Source: Trichaptum fuscoviolaceum
Lineage: Eukaryota > Basidiomycota > Agaricomycetes > Hymenochaetales > Trichaptaceae
Direction: 5' to 3'
NCBI GenBank assembly: GCA_910574455.1
Contig: CAJSYZ010000005.1
Coordinates: 5,084,001 to 5,148,000 of the forward strand
DNA: 64,000 nt
In this document: in pieces, positions 1 through 12,569 of the stretch
Layout of the letters: every line of letters begins with the position of its first letter
Position numbering within the stretch: position 1 is the stretch's first letter
Notes under the pieces: model-generated
Seen by the model: only the letters and a program-made list of their open reading frames with translations
The model's database searches: none
What the model was told of the DNA's origin: nothing
Program-made: the position numbers and the translations under genes

Positions 1-339
1 AAGGAATGCAAGTTGGAGCGTCCCGATGAATGCGATAGATGTCTCAGAATAGTTGGAAAGGTAGTTGGAAGAGTAAAACTCCTAGGAAATCATTCGTCAG
101 TATACTACCTCCGGGAGAACTGGAAGTCTTACCTGGAAGGTACCGAAAGAATTCATGAGACCTAGCGGTGCAAAGCATATTAAGAATGACCCTAGTACCG
201 CAAGCCATGCGTCAAGTCCGCCATCTGGGTATTCAAGTTCGTCTTCCGAAGCCCCTGAGTAGATTTCCTCAGACTTATCTTCCAGCAGCTTCTCTGGCTC
301 GTCGGTCGCTATGACCACAGCAGAGGGGATTTGAGACAT
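1..339 (-). CDS. MFS monocarboxylate-type transporter, 5' part, cut by window edge
   Basis: This is the N-terminal part of a major facilitator superfamily transporter of the fungal monocarboxylate (MCT/MCH-like) type, a plasma-membrane or vacuolar permease whose substrate cannot be read from sequence. The chosen start is the Met at 339, because it aligns with the start of the better copy at 12661. Exon 1 runs 339-133 and exon 2 from 81 off the left edge, around a GT..AG intron (132-82). The acidic cytosolic N-terminus leads into the family signature YPDGGLDAWLAVLGSF, then the first membrane helix with LMNSFGTFQ. Protein and intron positions match the 12.7 kb gene closely, so the two are recent duplicates in inverted orientation. 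The rest of the gene lies outside the window, so its integrity is unknown. Confidence 0.8.
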
Positions 340-2657
340 CTGAGATAGGGAGAACAATGTCTTGACTGGAGAGGTTGAGATACCCGGGGAAATATAGAGG
401 CCTCTTGAGCCATTCCATCGACTCAACTCGATTGAGCTGTAGTTTAATGCGGTAGTAGTCTAGAGGTAGCTGGCTTCCGCAGTGAGACAGAGCCAATGCA
501 AGCTGCCAAACATCCTCAAGTATAGTCTCGAACCAGACTAGGATGGGGTCGCTTTGCTCGGAAGGCGGTGACAAGCAAGCTTTAAGAAGAGAAGCCTGAG
601 TAGCCTCGCCTGGCCACCTAGCACGGATATGTTGCGAACGCAAAAAGAACCAAGGATTTGATAAGCTGGATAACATGATCAGAGACCTGTTTTTGATTCA
701 TTATTGACGTGTTAGTGAATAGAGACAGCTTTGTTTCGACGATGGAGGTTAAGGCGCAAAGGGCGGAATGGCCCGGGACCGCAGCCTGCCAGTGAGTGTC
801 ACGTCGATCTTCCATTTTAATCTCCGCTCGAACCTTCGAAAATGGCCGCCGGCGCACCTTCAAGTTCTTCGTACACTGGCAAAGTATTGTTGTCTTGAAG
901 GGCGTATTTAATATGTAGCCCTTGGTGATGTCAGCTACGCTCTGGACCACAGAAGGCCACACCATATCCTATACGCTTTATTTATTGTTGTAATGTTCTG
1001 TTAATTGCCATTCCCAACTCACATTATTCAGATACAGGAAGATCATTCGTTCTGCCGTTAGAGAGTTAATCCGGCCCCTGAGGTCCCTACTCTTAAGCGA
1101 GAAGTGGGAGGTACAAGTGGCGGGAATGATATAGTAGCCACGAGCTTTGCTAGAGGGGAAAGAGGCACGGAAATCTGCGTGAGACGACGCAGAGAACTCG
1201 AAGCTCGACGCTAAGTCGATGGTGATAGGGACGCAAGGGACTGAGAATCACTTCGTTCGTTAAACCATAAGAGTACACCGCAGAAGACACTAAGGCGCAC
1301 CTTCGAAAGCTGAGCGCTGATGCAACCCTCAGGCTATTGAGCGCGGGTTTGGGCTTTATTGTCGATAGTTCAACATTGAAAAGGGTCGAGGAAGGCGAAT
1401 GTAGAAGTCGGCCAGTCCCGCTTATATGTAATGCAGGATGTTAAAAGATACTTTCTCCATAATCCACAGAGCTAGCGCAAAGGATGAAGTGGAAAATAGA
1501 GACAAGCTTAAAACAACACATCTTTAGCACAAGAGGGCTATTTATTGCAATAGGGAGGAAGTTCAACGATGGCACAGAAGCTATGTAAAAGTGTCTCAAC
1601 CCTCATGCATTTCCCTGAAGGATGGGTACGCATTGGGACAAGTAGCGCATGGAAAGAGCGGGAAGCCTGAGTGAGATGTTTGAGGACTGTTTTTTTGTCG
1701 AAGTATGCCAGAAACGAGGATAACGAGTAAAGAGTGCTGATAAGGGTATAGTTGTGGATGAACTGGATAAGATAGTTGTATTTGCAGTCATAACGAAAAA
1801 AGAGAAAGAGAATACTCCAGTCGCAATAGGCCGGCGGAAGTGAGACAAGTGAGGTTGACAAGCGGCTTTCCATGACTTTGAGGGCGTTAAACTCGAGATG
1901 GTCTTGTTTGAGTGCGAGGATAGGGTGTACATCGGCTGTGCGTTATTATTTATAACGTGATCACTGGCAGGAGCGTGCACACTTGAAACATTGAAAGGAG
2001 AAATGATGAGAGCGTTCGAGGGTATGATTGCATCATTTAAAGCCGAATGAAACGGCAAATTTAATGAAAATGAGCTCCATGGACTGCTGGCGACCGTGTG
2101 CACAAAGGCAAGCTCCATATGGGCTGCGGGCATCGCCAGACACCATGTCTAGCACCGATGGTAGATGTCGAACAGTGAGCAAAAGAACGTCGGCGCTGTT
2201 CGCTGCGTCGGAGGAGAGAGCGAAGGCGAACAGACAGCGGCGGCCGGAAGAGAGAGAGCGGAAGAGAAGGAAGCTAAAATAAGCGCCTGACTTGAGTCTT
2301 AGTATCTTAAAATAGAACTTGAAGTGTTCATCGCTGCCAACGTTCCCGGGCCTTCAATCAGACCTATGCGGACATAAATTTTATCCTGCCGACGCTGCTG
2401 GCCACGACGACAAGAACATATATAATCTTGACTTTGGATACTCTGATCTTGACTTTTACTTGATCATCATCGCTTAGCATCAGCATTAGCATCAGCATTC
2501 TGTGATTCTGTGAATTCCACTCGGCCAGAACACGCTTCCCCTCCTTACATATTTTCTATCATTATCCCCTTTCTTCCCAGCCTTTCTTCCTTTCTCTCCA
2601 CCTCCTTTCTCTTAACTTCCTCTCACTCTCGTCCTAGCGACCACCTACGCACCCACA
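340..2657. other. Gene-poor stretch upstream of two genes
   Basis: No gene is supported here. A minus-strand open stretch at about 640-450 has protein-like composition but no start, splice or family match that I recognise; it may be a remnant. Positions 803-829 match (24 of 27 bases) the reverse complement of 11848-11874, so this is part of the upstream region duplicated together with the MFS gene. The pyrimidine-rich run before 2658 is a typical fungal core promoter for the next gene. Confidence 0.5.
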
Positions 2658-4197
2658 ATGCACCCTCTGACCCTCGCCACTCTTTTGCTGTCCGCCGCCT
2701 CCTCCATCCTCCCCACCGTCCGTGCATCGCCATGTGTCGCTATGGACGCCGACTTCAACCTCCTCGTCTTTGGGCTTGGTGGAAAGGATTTTAATGCTGG
2801 CACGCAGGACAAGTGGACGGGCAGTAAGTGCCACTGTTGCCCTCAGAATGAGCGGCTAACGTAGATTGCGTTGTAGGTGCATCCGCCACCGACATCACGA
2901 CTACTGGTAGACCGTGAGTCGAGTGCACTTCTCTATGAAAGCCTTCTTACTGATTTTGATGTTTGCCACAGACCTTTCGACGGTACAAATACCACTTGCT
3001 ACCTAGCGCAGGTAAGCTCTTATTCATGCCATAACCTCACAACAATCTTGCACTTTCTACTACTCTCTCGAAGCGTTTCATAACGATATTCTCGTACTCA
3101 GTAGTAAAGTTTGTTTGATCCCCTTGAATATGGGATGGACAGGAGATCATCTACTCTCTTTGAAGCCGAGTGATCGGTCTTTCACTGTTATTACCCTCAA
3201 CTGCCTACTACATCATTCTCTAGCATGTAGATAATGGCTGACTTACTTGTCCCAGTTCTTCAATGCTGTCTACGCTCTGTCCGCGGACGCCTCCGACCCT
3301 ACGGCAGTCTACATCTACGATGCTGCCGGCAAGTCCTGGTCCAAGCAGTCTACGGGCACACCCTCAGGCTCGCCCGCCTTCGACCCAACGTCTTACAAAG
3401 CCATCCTCGACCACGACACGAACGTCTTCTACGCACTCTCAGGCGGCGAACTGTTCTTCCTCGACTTCTCCACCATCACCACCTCCGCGAACGGGTCCAC
3501 GAGCGGGCTCGCATGGACGGACGTCGGCAAGCCGAGCTTCGACACGACGAACTACCAGCCCGTCATGGCGCTCGCGCAGAACCACATCCACTTCCTCGAC
3601 GTCCCCGGGCTCTCCCCGGGGCAGGCCGACATCTTCGTCATCCACTTCTCCTTCTTCCAGCCCGACGCGCAGGCGTACCCGACGAACGGCTCCGGCGCGG
3701 CCTTCCCGCAGACGCACGGCCAGGCGGTGTCGCTGTTCCAACCCGCGGGCGCGGGCGTGCAGCAGGAGTTCGTGTTCATCCCCGACGACGCGTCGGCGAC
3801 GTACGTGATCAACGTCGAGAGCAATACGACGGCCGTGCTCCCGGGCCCGAGCACGAAGGACGCGGGCGCGCAGTACTTCGCGGGCGTGACGAGCATCGTG
3901 CAGCTCGCGAGTGACGGCCGCCTCAGTTTCCTGCCCTACACGCAGGACGACGCCGGTGCGAACGCGAACGCGGCGTGGGCCGCGGTCTCCGCGGTCTCGG
4001 TCCCCGCCTCGGTGTCGTCCGCGGGCACGAGCGCGAAGGCGAGCCAGACGCCGGGCGCGGCGCAGGGCAGTGGCACGGGGAGCAGCAGCAGCGCGAAGCC
4101 GACGGGCTCGAACGCCAGTGCTGCTATTGCGACTCGCGCGGCTGATGTGCTGTTGACGATGATGATCGGAGCAGGGCTATCGCTGCTCTTGCTCTGA
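2658..4197 (+). CDS. Secreted, probably GPI-anchored protein of unknown function
   Basis: Four exons (2658-2823, 2877-2913, 2972-3011, 3256-4197) give a 394-residue protein. It starts with a clear signal peptide, followed by about 290 residues rich in small, aromatic and Asp residues, with short stretches such as VYIYDAAGKSW and NVFYALSGGELFFLDF that resemble beta-propeller (Kelch-like) blades. A Ser/Ala/Gly/Thr-rich spacer and a final hydrophobic tail (ADVLLTMMIGAGLSLLLL) suggest a GPI anchor. I do not recognise a catalytic motif, and the propeller idea is inference. The last exon is strikingly GC-rich at third codon positions compared with its neighbours, as in highly expressed basidiomycete genes. 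The third intron (3012-3255) is unusually long at 244 bases and could hide a further small exon. Confidence 0.7.
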
Positions 4198-4892
4198 TCC
4201 CGAATTGCCTTCTTGTTTTCATGACTTCCCGCGCACCTCATGTCTCAGACTTCGATGGATAAACCACCTTTCTTGGATACGACTAGCCCTCTATCACCCA
4301 TATTCTACTCCCCACCTTACCTCTCTTCATCGAGCCTTAATTCATCGCACAACCAAAAGCATACCACACACTGCTCGTCGACCGATGCACTATTGTTCTC
4401 CCTCTCATCCTATCCACCCTTTCTTCTCAACTTGGGATGAAATAACAGGAGATATCTAGTTTTTCTTCTTTGTCATTTGACATTGATCCTCCGAGATCGT
4501 TTGCATGGCTCTTCTCAAAGACACGGACCTCGGACTCCAGGATTATCGAATACCACATATCTTTAGCTAGTCGTTTGTTTTGTGTCGAAATAATCGATTA
4601 TACATTTTGCTGCAGACGGATATTCGAGTGATCGAACGCTATTGCTATTGCAAAGAGTACTTTAAGAGTCTGGACGTGGAGGTAACAATAAGATAATGAG
4701 CTACGACTTGAATGCAGATATAATAATGTTATTCCCAACAAAAACGAGGTGTTGCAATGTGCTTGAAACTTGAAAAGCGAACCGAAAGAGACGAACGAAG
4801 TCCAGATACTACACTACGTGATTCTATAAGATACTATGTAGACTATACTACTGCTTGTACATATATTGCACAACATACGATAGACCTAGATG

Positions 4893-7800
4893 CTAGAGCG
4901 CCTCGATCTGCCTGCGCACCTCCTCTGCGGCCGCGCGGAACGCGGCGATGCGCGCCTCGCCGTCGTGCTGGAGCGCGGCGTACTGCACGTCCATCTCGTG
5001 CCGGATCCACTGCTCGACGGTCATTGCGCGCTCGGCGTCCGTGAGCGCCTGCGCGAGGGCGAGGGGCGCGGAGGCGAGCGGGGGGATGAAGAGCGCGAGC
5101 GGGTTCGTGTTGGTGTTGGTGTTCGTGGTGTTTTCCTTTTCGTTAGCGGCGGCGGCGGAGGGGGAGGCGGGCGGAGGGGTGCCGGTGTCAGCGTCGGTTG
5201 GCGGAGGAGTGGAGGGTGTGGGGATGGATGCGGGTGGGGCCGGGGGCGGAGTAGGCTCGTGCTCGGCGGGCAGGAGGAAGGACGCCTTGAGAGGCGAACG
5301 CGTCGGCGATGCAGGCGGCGAGGTCAGCGTGAGCGCGACCTTGGGCGGCGGCCGGCGCTCAGGCGTAGCGGGTCTGCCAGTGTACCCGTACCCGGCCCCG
5401 GCCCCGGCCTTGTCGTTCCTGATCTTCGCGGCGGGCTGCAGAACCGGAACCGCGGCCGCGACCGGAGCGTCCGCCGGAGAGCGCGGCTTCTTTTTGGCGT
5501 TCGTGGGCGCGCCGTCATCGACGTCGACGTCCATAGTCTCTTCCCGCGGCGGTTGAGGCGGCTCGGGTATAGTGTTGGCGGGTTTTGTCGTCCCGTTTGT
5601 CGTCGATTTGGGTTTCGCTTGAGCAGCAGTACCGGGTGGAGGGGCAGCAACAGTAACAGCTGCTGCAGCAGTAGCTTCCCGCACGGACGCTGCACTTGCC
5701 GTGCGAGTGGGCGGGGCGGACTCATCCGTCTCAGCGATTTCTTCCAATTCCATTCGCTTAGGTTTAGGTTTAGGTTTGGTCTCGATCTTCTTTTTGGCAG
5801 GCTTAGAGGCGGGCTTGGCTGCTGGCGGTTCTTCCGGCATCGGTGCAGGTTCCTCAAAATCGATCTGCATATCAGCGTCATCATAGACCTCCTCTTCCAG
5901 AGTCTCTAGCCTCTCTTCTGCCTCGACAGGCTCGCGTTCCCGATCGCGTGCCGACGGAGGCTTCGCTGACCCCGCTGACGAGGTCGATGACGAAAGAGAC
6001 GAAGTCTTCGAGCCTCCGCCCTTCTTCGCTGTCGTTGTCCGCTTTTTCGACGAGGGGGGCACCGATGCTTTCAAATCGGGCTGTTGCTCGTCAACCTCCA
6101 TCGCTGCGGTCGAAGGCGGCTTCTCACTCGGTTCCCGTGCTGTAGACACATCGAGGGCCGTCGAAGGGGGCTTCTTCTGCGGTTTAGATTTTGTGCTTTT
6201 GACGATGAACATAGCGTCTTCCGACTCCGACTCCGTTGCCTTCTTGGTCGTCTTTGTTTGTCGCTTTCCCTTGGGCTTGGACGCTGGAACGTCTTCTACG
6301 TCGCTATGCTGTATCGCGATGGGTTTGGCCTTCGTTTGCCGCCTCGCCTTTGTTTTTGGTACAGGCGCTGATTCTGCTTCTATCTCTGGCTCTGGCTCTG
6401 GATCTGCGGTTAGTTCGTCCTCGTCGTCTATATCAGTCGCCTTCGACCTCGATGCCGCCCTTGAATGGGACCGTGACCTCGACGAGCTGGGCTTCGCTGG
6501 CCCCGCAGTCGAACGGGGCTTCGATTTGGACCTCGTCGATGTGCTCCGCGACAAACCTTCGTCCTTACTCCTGCCTTCGCGTTCCTCCTCGTCATTCAGC
6601 CCGATCGTCACATCCGTATACTGCTGTGGCTGCTGTTTCTTTGCAATTTTCCCGTTTACGTTTGAGGGTGGTTTGTCTGCTGCAGGCGCCTTCTTGCTCG
6701 CCGGAGTCTTACTTTGTGGGAGAGGGGCCTCTTCTTCTTCCACTTCGGATACCAGTTCTAGAGGCGTTTTGCCTTTCACTGTTGATTTCGACTTGCCGCC
6801 TCTTCGTGAAGGCTTAGACGCAGCAGGGCCTTCATCGGGGTCGTCCTGGCTCTCTTCATCAAGTGATGTGTACGCCTTTGACGCCTTCTTCCGAGAGGTA
6901 GAAGACGTGTTGGACGGTGGAGCTAATTGGCCAATTTCGCGCATCAGCATAACAGAAGACACATCAGCGTAGATGCCGGCTCACGCATAGAACCATTAAC
7001 AGTTGATTTCTGCTTTCCCTTCTTCGCTGGCGCAGGCGCCAGCTTTTCTACTTCAGAGTCTTCGGTTGCTACTTCATTCTGCCTCGGGGCCGCCTTCGAT
7101 TTTCGAGATGCAGCTCCTTTCGAGCCTGAGGGTCCGATTTGCACCTTCGCGTGGAAGAAAGGACACGGCTTCCCTGAACGCTCCTCTCGTTTTCGATGTT
7201 CTTCTCTACGAGAAGTGTCAGTAAAGTCCGAGAGAAATGAATTGGAAGGCTCACGCTGGATCGTCATCTTCATCCCAACCAGATAGTGAGAGGTCACAGT
7301 AGAAGCACGTCGCAGTATCATCCCCTGGCACTTGCGGTGTATATACGAAACCAGCTTTGGCCATCTGTATAGTACTTTTAGCATATTACGAGCAAAACTA
7401 TGGAAGCAAGACATGTACCTTCTTTGAGGTTGCTCCATGACTCTTCGCAGAATCATGCGGCCACCATTTCTGCTTTCCACCGAACGTATCTAGTCGAGCT
7501 TTCTCTAATACCTTGTTCATAGGAAGTCTGGTTGGACTCTTTATTGAGAAGCTTCATATTCAACTATTAGCCTGTCACCTATCTATCCAGAGAGATCATG
7601 ACATACTTTCCGTTCTGATCTACATCGAACTCCAGAGAACACCGTGCAACAGCCCACGGACATTTGGGTGACTTGTTAATGTGGATTTCGAACGGATTAT
7701 CGTCCTTATCCCATCCGCCGAGCTCCTTCTCGCACATGAAGCACCTGACGTTGTCTATGTCATCCTTATCCGGAGAGAAGTAGAAGCCAGCTTCCGCTAG

Positions 7801-7929
7801 AGTTTGAGCGTTTGCGGCATATGTGTTTGGGTGAGGCCAGACCAAGCTGGAGGAAGCTTTGGAGGATGTCGATTTTGAGCCTTTTGATTTCGAGAATGAC
7901 TGCAGGCGCCCTTCCAGTGTCCTCTCCAT
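4893..7929 (-). CDS. BIR1: Two-BIR-domain protein, survivin/Bir1-like chromosomal passenger subunit
   Basis: Five exons (7929-7607, 7551-7419, 7364-7255, 7205-6985, 6922-4893) sum to 2817 bases, 938 residues. The first BIR domain (about residues 20-105) has SLVWPHPNTYAANAQTLAEAGF, CFMCEKELGGW and the Zn ligands CxxC..H..C. The second (about 125-215) has WWPHD, GFVYTPQ, CFYCDLSLSGWDEDDDP and CPFFHAK. A long Ser/Lys/Pro/Glu-rich disordered region follows. The last 45 residues form an amphipathic helix (MTVEQWIRHEMDVQY.. to ..RRQIEAL). Fission and budding yeast Bir1 share this order of BIR domains, disordered linker and C-terminal helical segment; Bir1/survivin acts with Aurora B and INCENP at centromeres in mitosis. 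The start was chosen as the first Met before BIR1. It is divergent from the WAPL gene across 281 bases. Confidence 0.9.
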
Positions 7930-8210
7930 AATCGGCAATGGTGAGTAGGCTTCGGGGACGGGGACGAGATGAAGGTATAGAGTAGGCGGCGTGCAACTTG
8001 AAGTCGTAGAACCAGACGCGTCCGAGTCGTGCCAGTGTGAGAAAGTCGCGACATGTCACTCAGTGACGATCGTGTACTAGTAAGCGCGTACTAGACACCC
8101 CTTCGTACCGACCACGACGTCCAAGCAGTAGAGACACTACCTCAGGCTATTGCTGTGCTTCATGCTTTTGCTCGTCTTCGCCGTCATCTCCACATCTCAT
8201 CGCTATCATC
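7930..8210. promoter_or_regulatory. Bidirectional promoter between Bir1 and WAPL genes, with an MCB-like site
   Basis: The two start codons (7929 minus, 8211 plus) are only 281 bases apart, so the genes must share promoter DNA. The stretch contains the perfect palindrome GACGCGTC at 8015-8022, which includes ACGCGT, the MluI cell-cycle box bound by MBF at the G1/S transition in yeasts. The six-base core occurs by chance every few kilobases, so the functional reading is inference. Confidence 0.5.
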
Positions 8211-11200
8211 ATGTACTCAACTCCGCGACCAACCAAGACTTACGGGAGGAAACTGTCTATGAAAGACAGACATGGCACCTCCACCGTCTTCAGCCAGCAC
8301 CCGAACCAAAGCACAGATGATGAAGGGCCACCGCGGAAGAGGAGAACCCTCCTAACTTCGGAGGATTCTATACAAGATAATGATGAAGTGCGATATTCGC
8401 AGACAAGCTGTAAGCGCCATGCACTTGACTCAGACGTGATCATACTCAACAAAGTATACCCTTGGGTAGCTCGAAAAATTGTAGCTTCTGTTAGTCGTTC
8501 AATTAGTCCGGAATCTGTGAGAATCTCCTTATTATCCAACTCGCTTGTCAGTATACTTATTTATTTGAAGAATAGCAGCAAACAGAAAGAGAAAGAACGT
8601 GAAGCAACCAGACATCTAAATGAAAGCACGAATGTTCCACCAGGTAAGACCGTCAGATCTTACACTATCGATAATATCAACTTCAAGCAGAATCATCTAG
8701 TGCACCTCAGTCCTCATTTTCCACACCGAAGAAAAGTCAAGGACCGAAGGACTTGTGGGATATATTCAACGCGGTCTCTCCGTCTCCTAGTAAAGCACAG
8801 AAGCGACCACTTCAAAGGACTTCTTCGATAAAACCTTCCGGACTTGCGAAACGTATGCTCTCTCGTTCTAGGACAGAAAGCTCGATAGAATCTTCTCCTA
8901 AGTCTCAGGAAGAAATTCTACCCAGATCATACTCTATGGCGGATTCACCATCCAGAAGTACTGTACCATCGGCAGCCGGACCCTCAAGATTTCGAGAAAA
9001 GCCTGAGTCTGAGAACGATCAGGAGTATTCTCAAAGCTCAACGTCAGAGCCATCTGGCTCACAAATCAAGGATGCGAAGAATGTGCGGAGGACGTATGCG
9101 GGTCAATCACGTTCTTTCCTTCTCGCACTTCCCGCTTCATCGTTGTTGGGGGGACAAAATGGATCAAAGGCTGGAAATCTGGATGATGATGACGATGCCC
9201 TGCGGGATAGCTATCAGGAGCTGCGCAGGCGATGGGGTGTGGATAACTCGGAGGTAAGCATCCTGATGTCTTCACCATTTTCTATTTAAACAGTTCTTGC
9301 CGTAGCAGGACTCTATGCACGTCTCCCATGATCACAGCACCGGGTCAACCGGAGAAGGGCTCTATAATCCTTTATTCTCAATCACCGATCTCAGATCGAA
9401 AGGTGAATCAAGGAGATTCATGGACGAGATCGGTTATCTGTTTGAAGGACTCGCACCTACATCTGCACTCAGCGTCAGGAGAAGTTCTGCCTTTGACATA
9501 ATTACTAAGCTCTGTAATCAAGAGTTTTGGAGAAAGACGCGTGCGGCTGGTCTTATTGGGGAGATATGGGATCAGCTACGAGCGGCAGAGGCGGGGAATG
9601 GCGACAAGGTCCTAGATTCAATAATGTGTTGCTTTGTGTCACTTGCGACAGAAGAACCGAGGGATATCTCCCCGCTTGCTGCGAAGAACGACTTCGTATC
9701 AACGGTCATCCGCCTTCTTGAAACTCATCACAAGAAAGACCCTTTCGCCATGTCACGAACACGAAGTACGAGTCCACAGAAAAAGGGGTCTAATACTTCA
9801 GATATGATGATGGTTAGTGTTAATCAATTCAGATCATCTTCTCGTTGCTCACCCTTTACCAGATAAAGCGTATTAACGACGTGATTGGCAAGATGCTGAA
9901 TATCACTCAAGAAGAGTGTCAGGTAAGTAAATGGATAATGTTGATATCTTCCGTGTCTGACCTCCTTCAAGCCAAGTGTCCGTCTACTTCTTTCAAATGC
10001 ATTCGCCGCAGCACCACACCTCGCCTTCCCGCATATTTCCATTGTAATGGACAGTCTTGTCGGAGACTTGTCTAGCTTATTAAAACGTCTCACAGCTTAC
10101 AGATCGGGTCTTCCATTATTACCAGAGTCAGGTTCTGATTCTCTCTGTCTTTACCATATCCACAACTGCCTCGCTATCCTCGACTCATTCCTCCTCGGTG
10201 GACAGAGCGACGATGATACGCATGGCTTATCTAAATCGAGCCTCATGACCTCTTACCCTGAGCTCGAAGCCGGGTTGACTGCCGTTACTGTCGCCATGAA
10301 CATCCTTGAACAAACGTCGGACTTCGTCAGTCTACAATTACATGGTAAAGTACTTGCATAAATTTCTAACATCTACGAAGTAATTTTTGACTCATGAACG
10401 ATTGTTCTTCTTTTCGCAGTATCCCGGTGCTCAGATCTCGCGTTTCGTGTACTCATCAATTTAACGAATGATGACCCGGAATGGGTGAATGCTGTGGTAA
10501 GCGATGAGTATACGCTTCCAACACTCCTTCGACTCGTTACCACATCGTTCCGGACCATGTCTCAGATTGATTCGAAGAAGATTGTACGGGAAGGAGACGA
10601 GGAATATGCGCGTTCCATGGACAAACTCTGCTTATCATTGGCGCTCTTGACAAACCTCGCACAGGAATCGAAGAATCTGACATCGTCACTGCAGGCAACT
10701 AGTGAGTCATTCCTTTATAATCTATGGGTAATCACTGAATACCTTCAACCGCGAAAAGAGCATGCTAGCTCTTGTCTGGGGACACGGAAGTGCCTTGCAG
10801 GATGCTGCTGTGAGAATGGCGTCGATTCACTTGCCTCATTAGTCAACATATATATTTCCCTACTGAAACGAGAAGAAGACAGCTCTGTGAGAACACCTTA
10901 AAATGGGTATTGTTTAACAAACTGATATATGTCTATTCGCAGGAGCAAACAGAAGCTGACTTCAACTTTTTGCGTGGGCATTTCGCCGTCCTTCTGGGGC
11001 TTCTGATTCTCCAAGGCCCTCCTCGACTAGTCATCGACAAACTCCCAGGCTCCTCTTCGAAATCTCGATTAAGATTATTGATGCAGAACATCACCGAGTT
11101 CGCCGCTTTGTATAACTCGGTGACGGGAAGACATGAAGTAACAGATGATGATGAGTCCGAGGAGGTGAATGGTCAATCAAGGTCCTGGAACGGCCAGTCT

Positions 11201-11290
11201 TCGCACGCATCGGGGAATGATCGTATGAATGCGAATGTTATCGTCAATGTGGTCTCCGCTCTGGATGCGCTTCAGGCTGAGTTGAAATGA
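8211..11290 (+). CDS. WAPL: WAPL (wings apart-like) cohesin-release protein
   Basis: Nine exons (8211-8516, 8571-8643, 8691-9253, 9309-9812, 9863-9922, 9972-10344, 10420-10701, 10759-10886, 10943-11290) sum to 2637 bases, 878 residues. The N-terminal 300 residues are polar, basic and probably disordered. From exon 4 on it shows the WAPL helical-repeat domain: LYNPLFSITDLRSKGESRRF, FMDEIGYLFEGL, FDIITKLCNQEFWRKTRAAG, then LAFRVLINLTNDDPEWVNAV and the Cys-rich segment SCLGTRKCLAGCCCENGVDSL before the final helices. WAPL works with Pds5 to open the Smc3-kleisin gate and remove cohesin from chromosomes. The second intron is recognised because its 54 bases can be removed without changing frame. 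The neighbour on the other strand is another mitotic chromosome regulator. Confidence 0.92.
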
Positions 11291-12211
11291 AAGATCTGTC
11301 AATGACACTACATTCTCAAGGATTCCCACTTTATGTTATTCTCGTCTGTTGGGTTATATGTACATGTACTGCATATATAGTATATCGGTCCATGCGTCCA
11401 AGAGCCGACTTTGATTCATTTGATACCGTCATATTATTAGACATTCCTCTCATCGGGGAACTCGAAGAATCCAGAGCGAACCTTCAGGAGTTCAGTGACA
11501 CCGCTCGACGAGGGTTCATATGTGAGGCTAAATGACTTTTAAAGTCCCCTTTTATAGATGGACGATCTTCTTCGCCTTTTTCCCTTATGACATGTATTCT
11601 GGGAAGTGAACCTATCTCAGGGTGAAACCCTATGAAGCCCGTAAATTTGTTTCATCTCTCATGACAACTCGAGCACCGCCGATACCTCTTATACATTTGT
11701 CTGTGAGGCACAAACAAAAATAGTTGTCGATATGAAGGGAGTACAGGTGGGCTTATAGCAAGCACTACCAATGGCAGCATTTACTAGGCTCGCCAACCTG
11801 ATTATTATTTGATTTTGCTTCAATGACACTCAGGCTGGCAGTGATTTGAGCGGAGATTTAATTTGAAGATCGACGATAATTCAGTGCACACGGCTGGTTT
11901 AAGTTCATTCCCTTTTTCACCTTTACCTTCATCGTCGACAAACACAACAAGCACCTTTGCTCACTACACATTAGCAATTAATCGGTAACAGGCAATTGAG
12001 TTCTTCCTGAAGTTCACCAGGTCCTAACTTTAGAAATATCCTCATATTAATCCAGTTTTCATTGCAGATCTGTCCCTCCCGATCCGAGAGAGTCATGTAT
12101 GTTATATATGAGTAATCAAGCAGACTTCCGAGCCTTTCCGCCATTAGGCTCATCCTACACAACCGTAAAATATCCGTTCAATCACAAACCTTGCTTCCCG
12201 CAGTGTCGGAG
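11291..12211. other. Intergenic stretch, no gene seen
   Basis: This contains the 3' region of the WAPL gene and the upstream region of the right MFS copy. An open frame of 82 codons just after the WAPL stop looks like 3' untranslated sequence. Positions 11848-11874 (read on the minus strand) match 803-829 in front of the left MFS copy, and 11833-11844 holds the related CTGCCAG-type motif. Confidence 0.5.
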
Positions 12212-12569
12212 ATGGAGACTGATACGCCTTCAAGTTCGGCAAGACAAACAATTTCGTCTGCATTCCGATCATATACACGTAAGTTATCACAAATTCGAAT
12301 CTCAAGTTCCCTTTTCTGAAAGCATCGTCACCAATTATGCGACAGTCCACAAGGTTTTGGCTAGTCTCTCTTGTACTGGACCCATATTAGTAGCCTCATG
12401 CTCGCAAGAATTCGTGAAGATTGCGTCTTGTTCTAGAAGAGAAAGTAAAGATGGCAACTTGTCTGCTCACTATGTTTTACCGCCTAATGCAGGATGTTTT
12501 GCCGCTTTTTCATCCTCGCTCTGGATCGTTACAAAGTCCGCTTCTCCAAGGCAGTCATTCCGAACTATA
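12212..12569 (+). CDS. Tentative small spliced gene, unknown product
   Basis: A Met at 12212 opens a Ser/Thr-rich frame (METDTPSSSARQTISSAF) that runs into a canonical donor near 12280. Plausible acceptors follow near 12320, 12393 and 12490, and the last piece would read DVLPLFHPRSGSLQSPLLQG before a stop at 12569. The middle exon needs a weak donor to avoid a stop, so the model is uncertain. I recognise no domain. It lies between WAPL and the MFS gene, in the region duplicated with the transporter, and could be a decayed gene. Confidence 0.25.

Noticed and set aside
1603..2133. 176-codon minus-strand open frame
   Set aside because: Ser/Thr/Asn-rich with no domain, no splice structure and no conserved pattern; probably chance.
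3234..4156. Several long overlapping frames, Arg/Pro/Ser-rich, within the secreted protein gene
   Set aside because: They are products of high GC at third positions in the real exon; their composition is extreme and they have no start or splice logic.
4890..6972. Long open frames on the plus strand (up to 339 codons) opposite the Bir1-like gene
   Set aside because: They are mirror frames of a low-complexity, GC-rich coding exon. The minus strand carries the BIR domains with consistent splicing.
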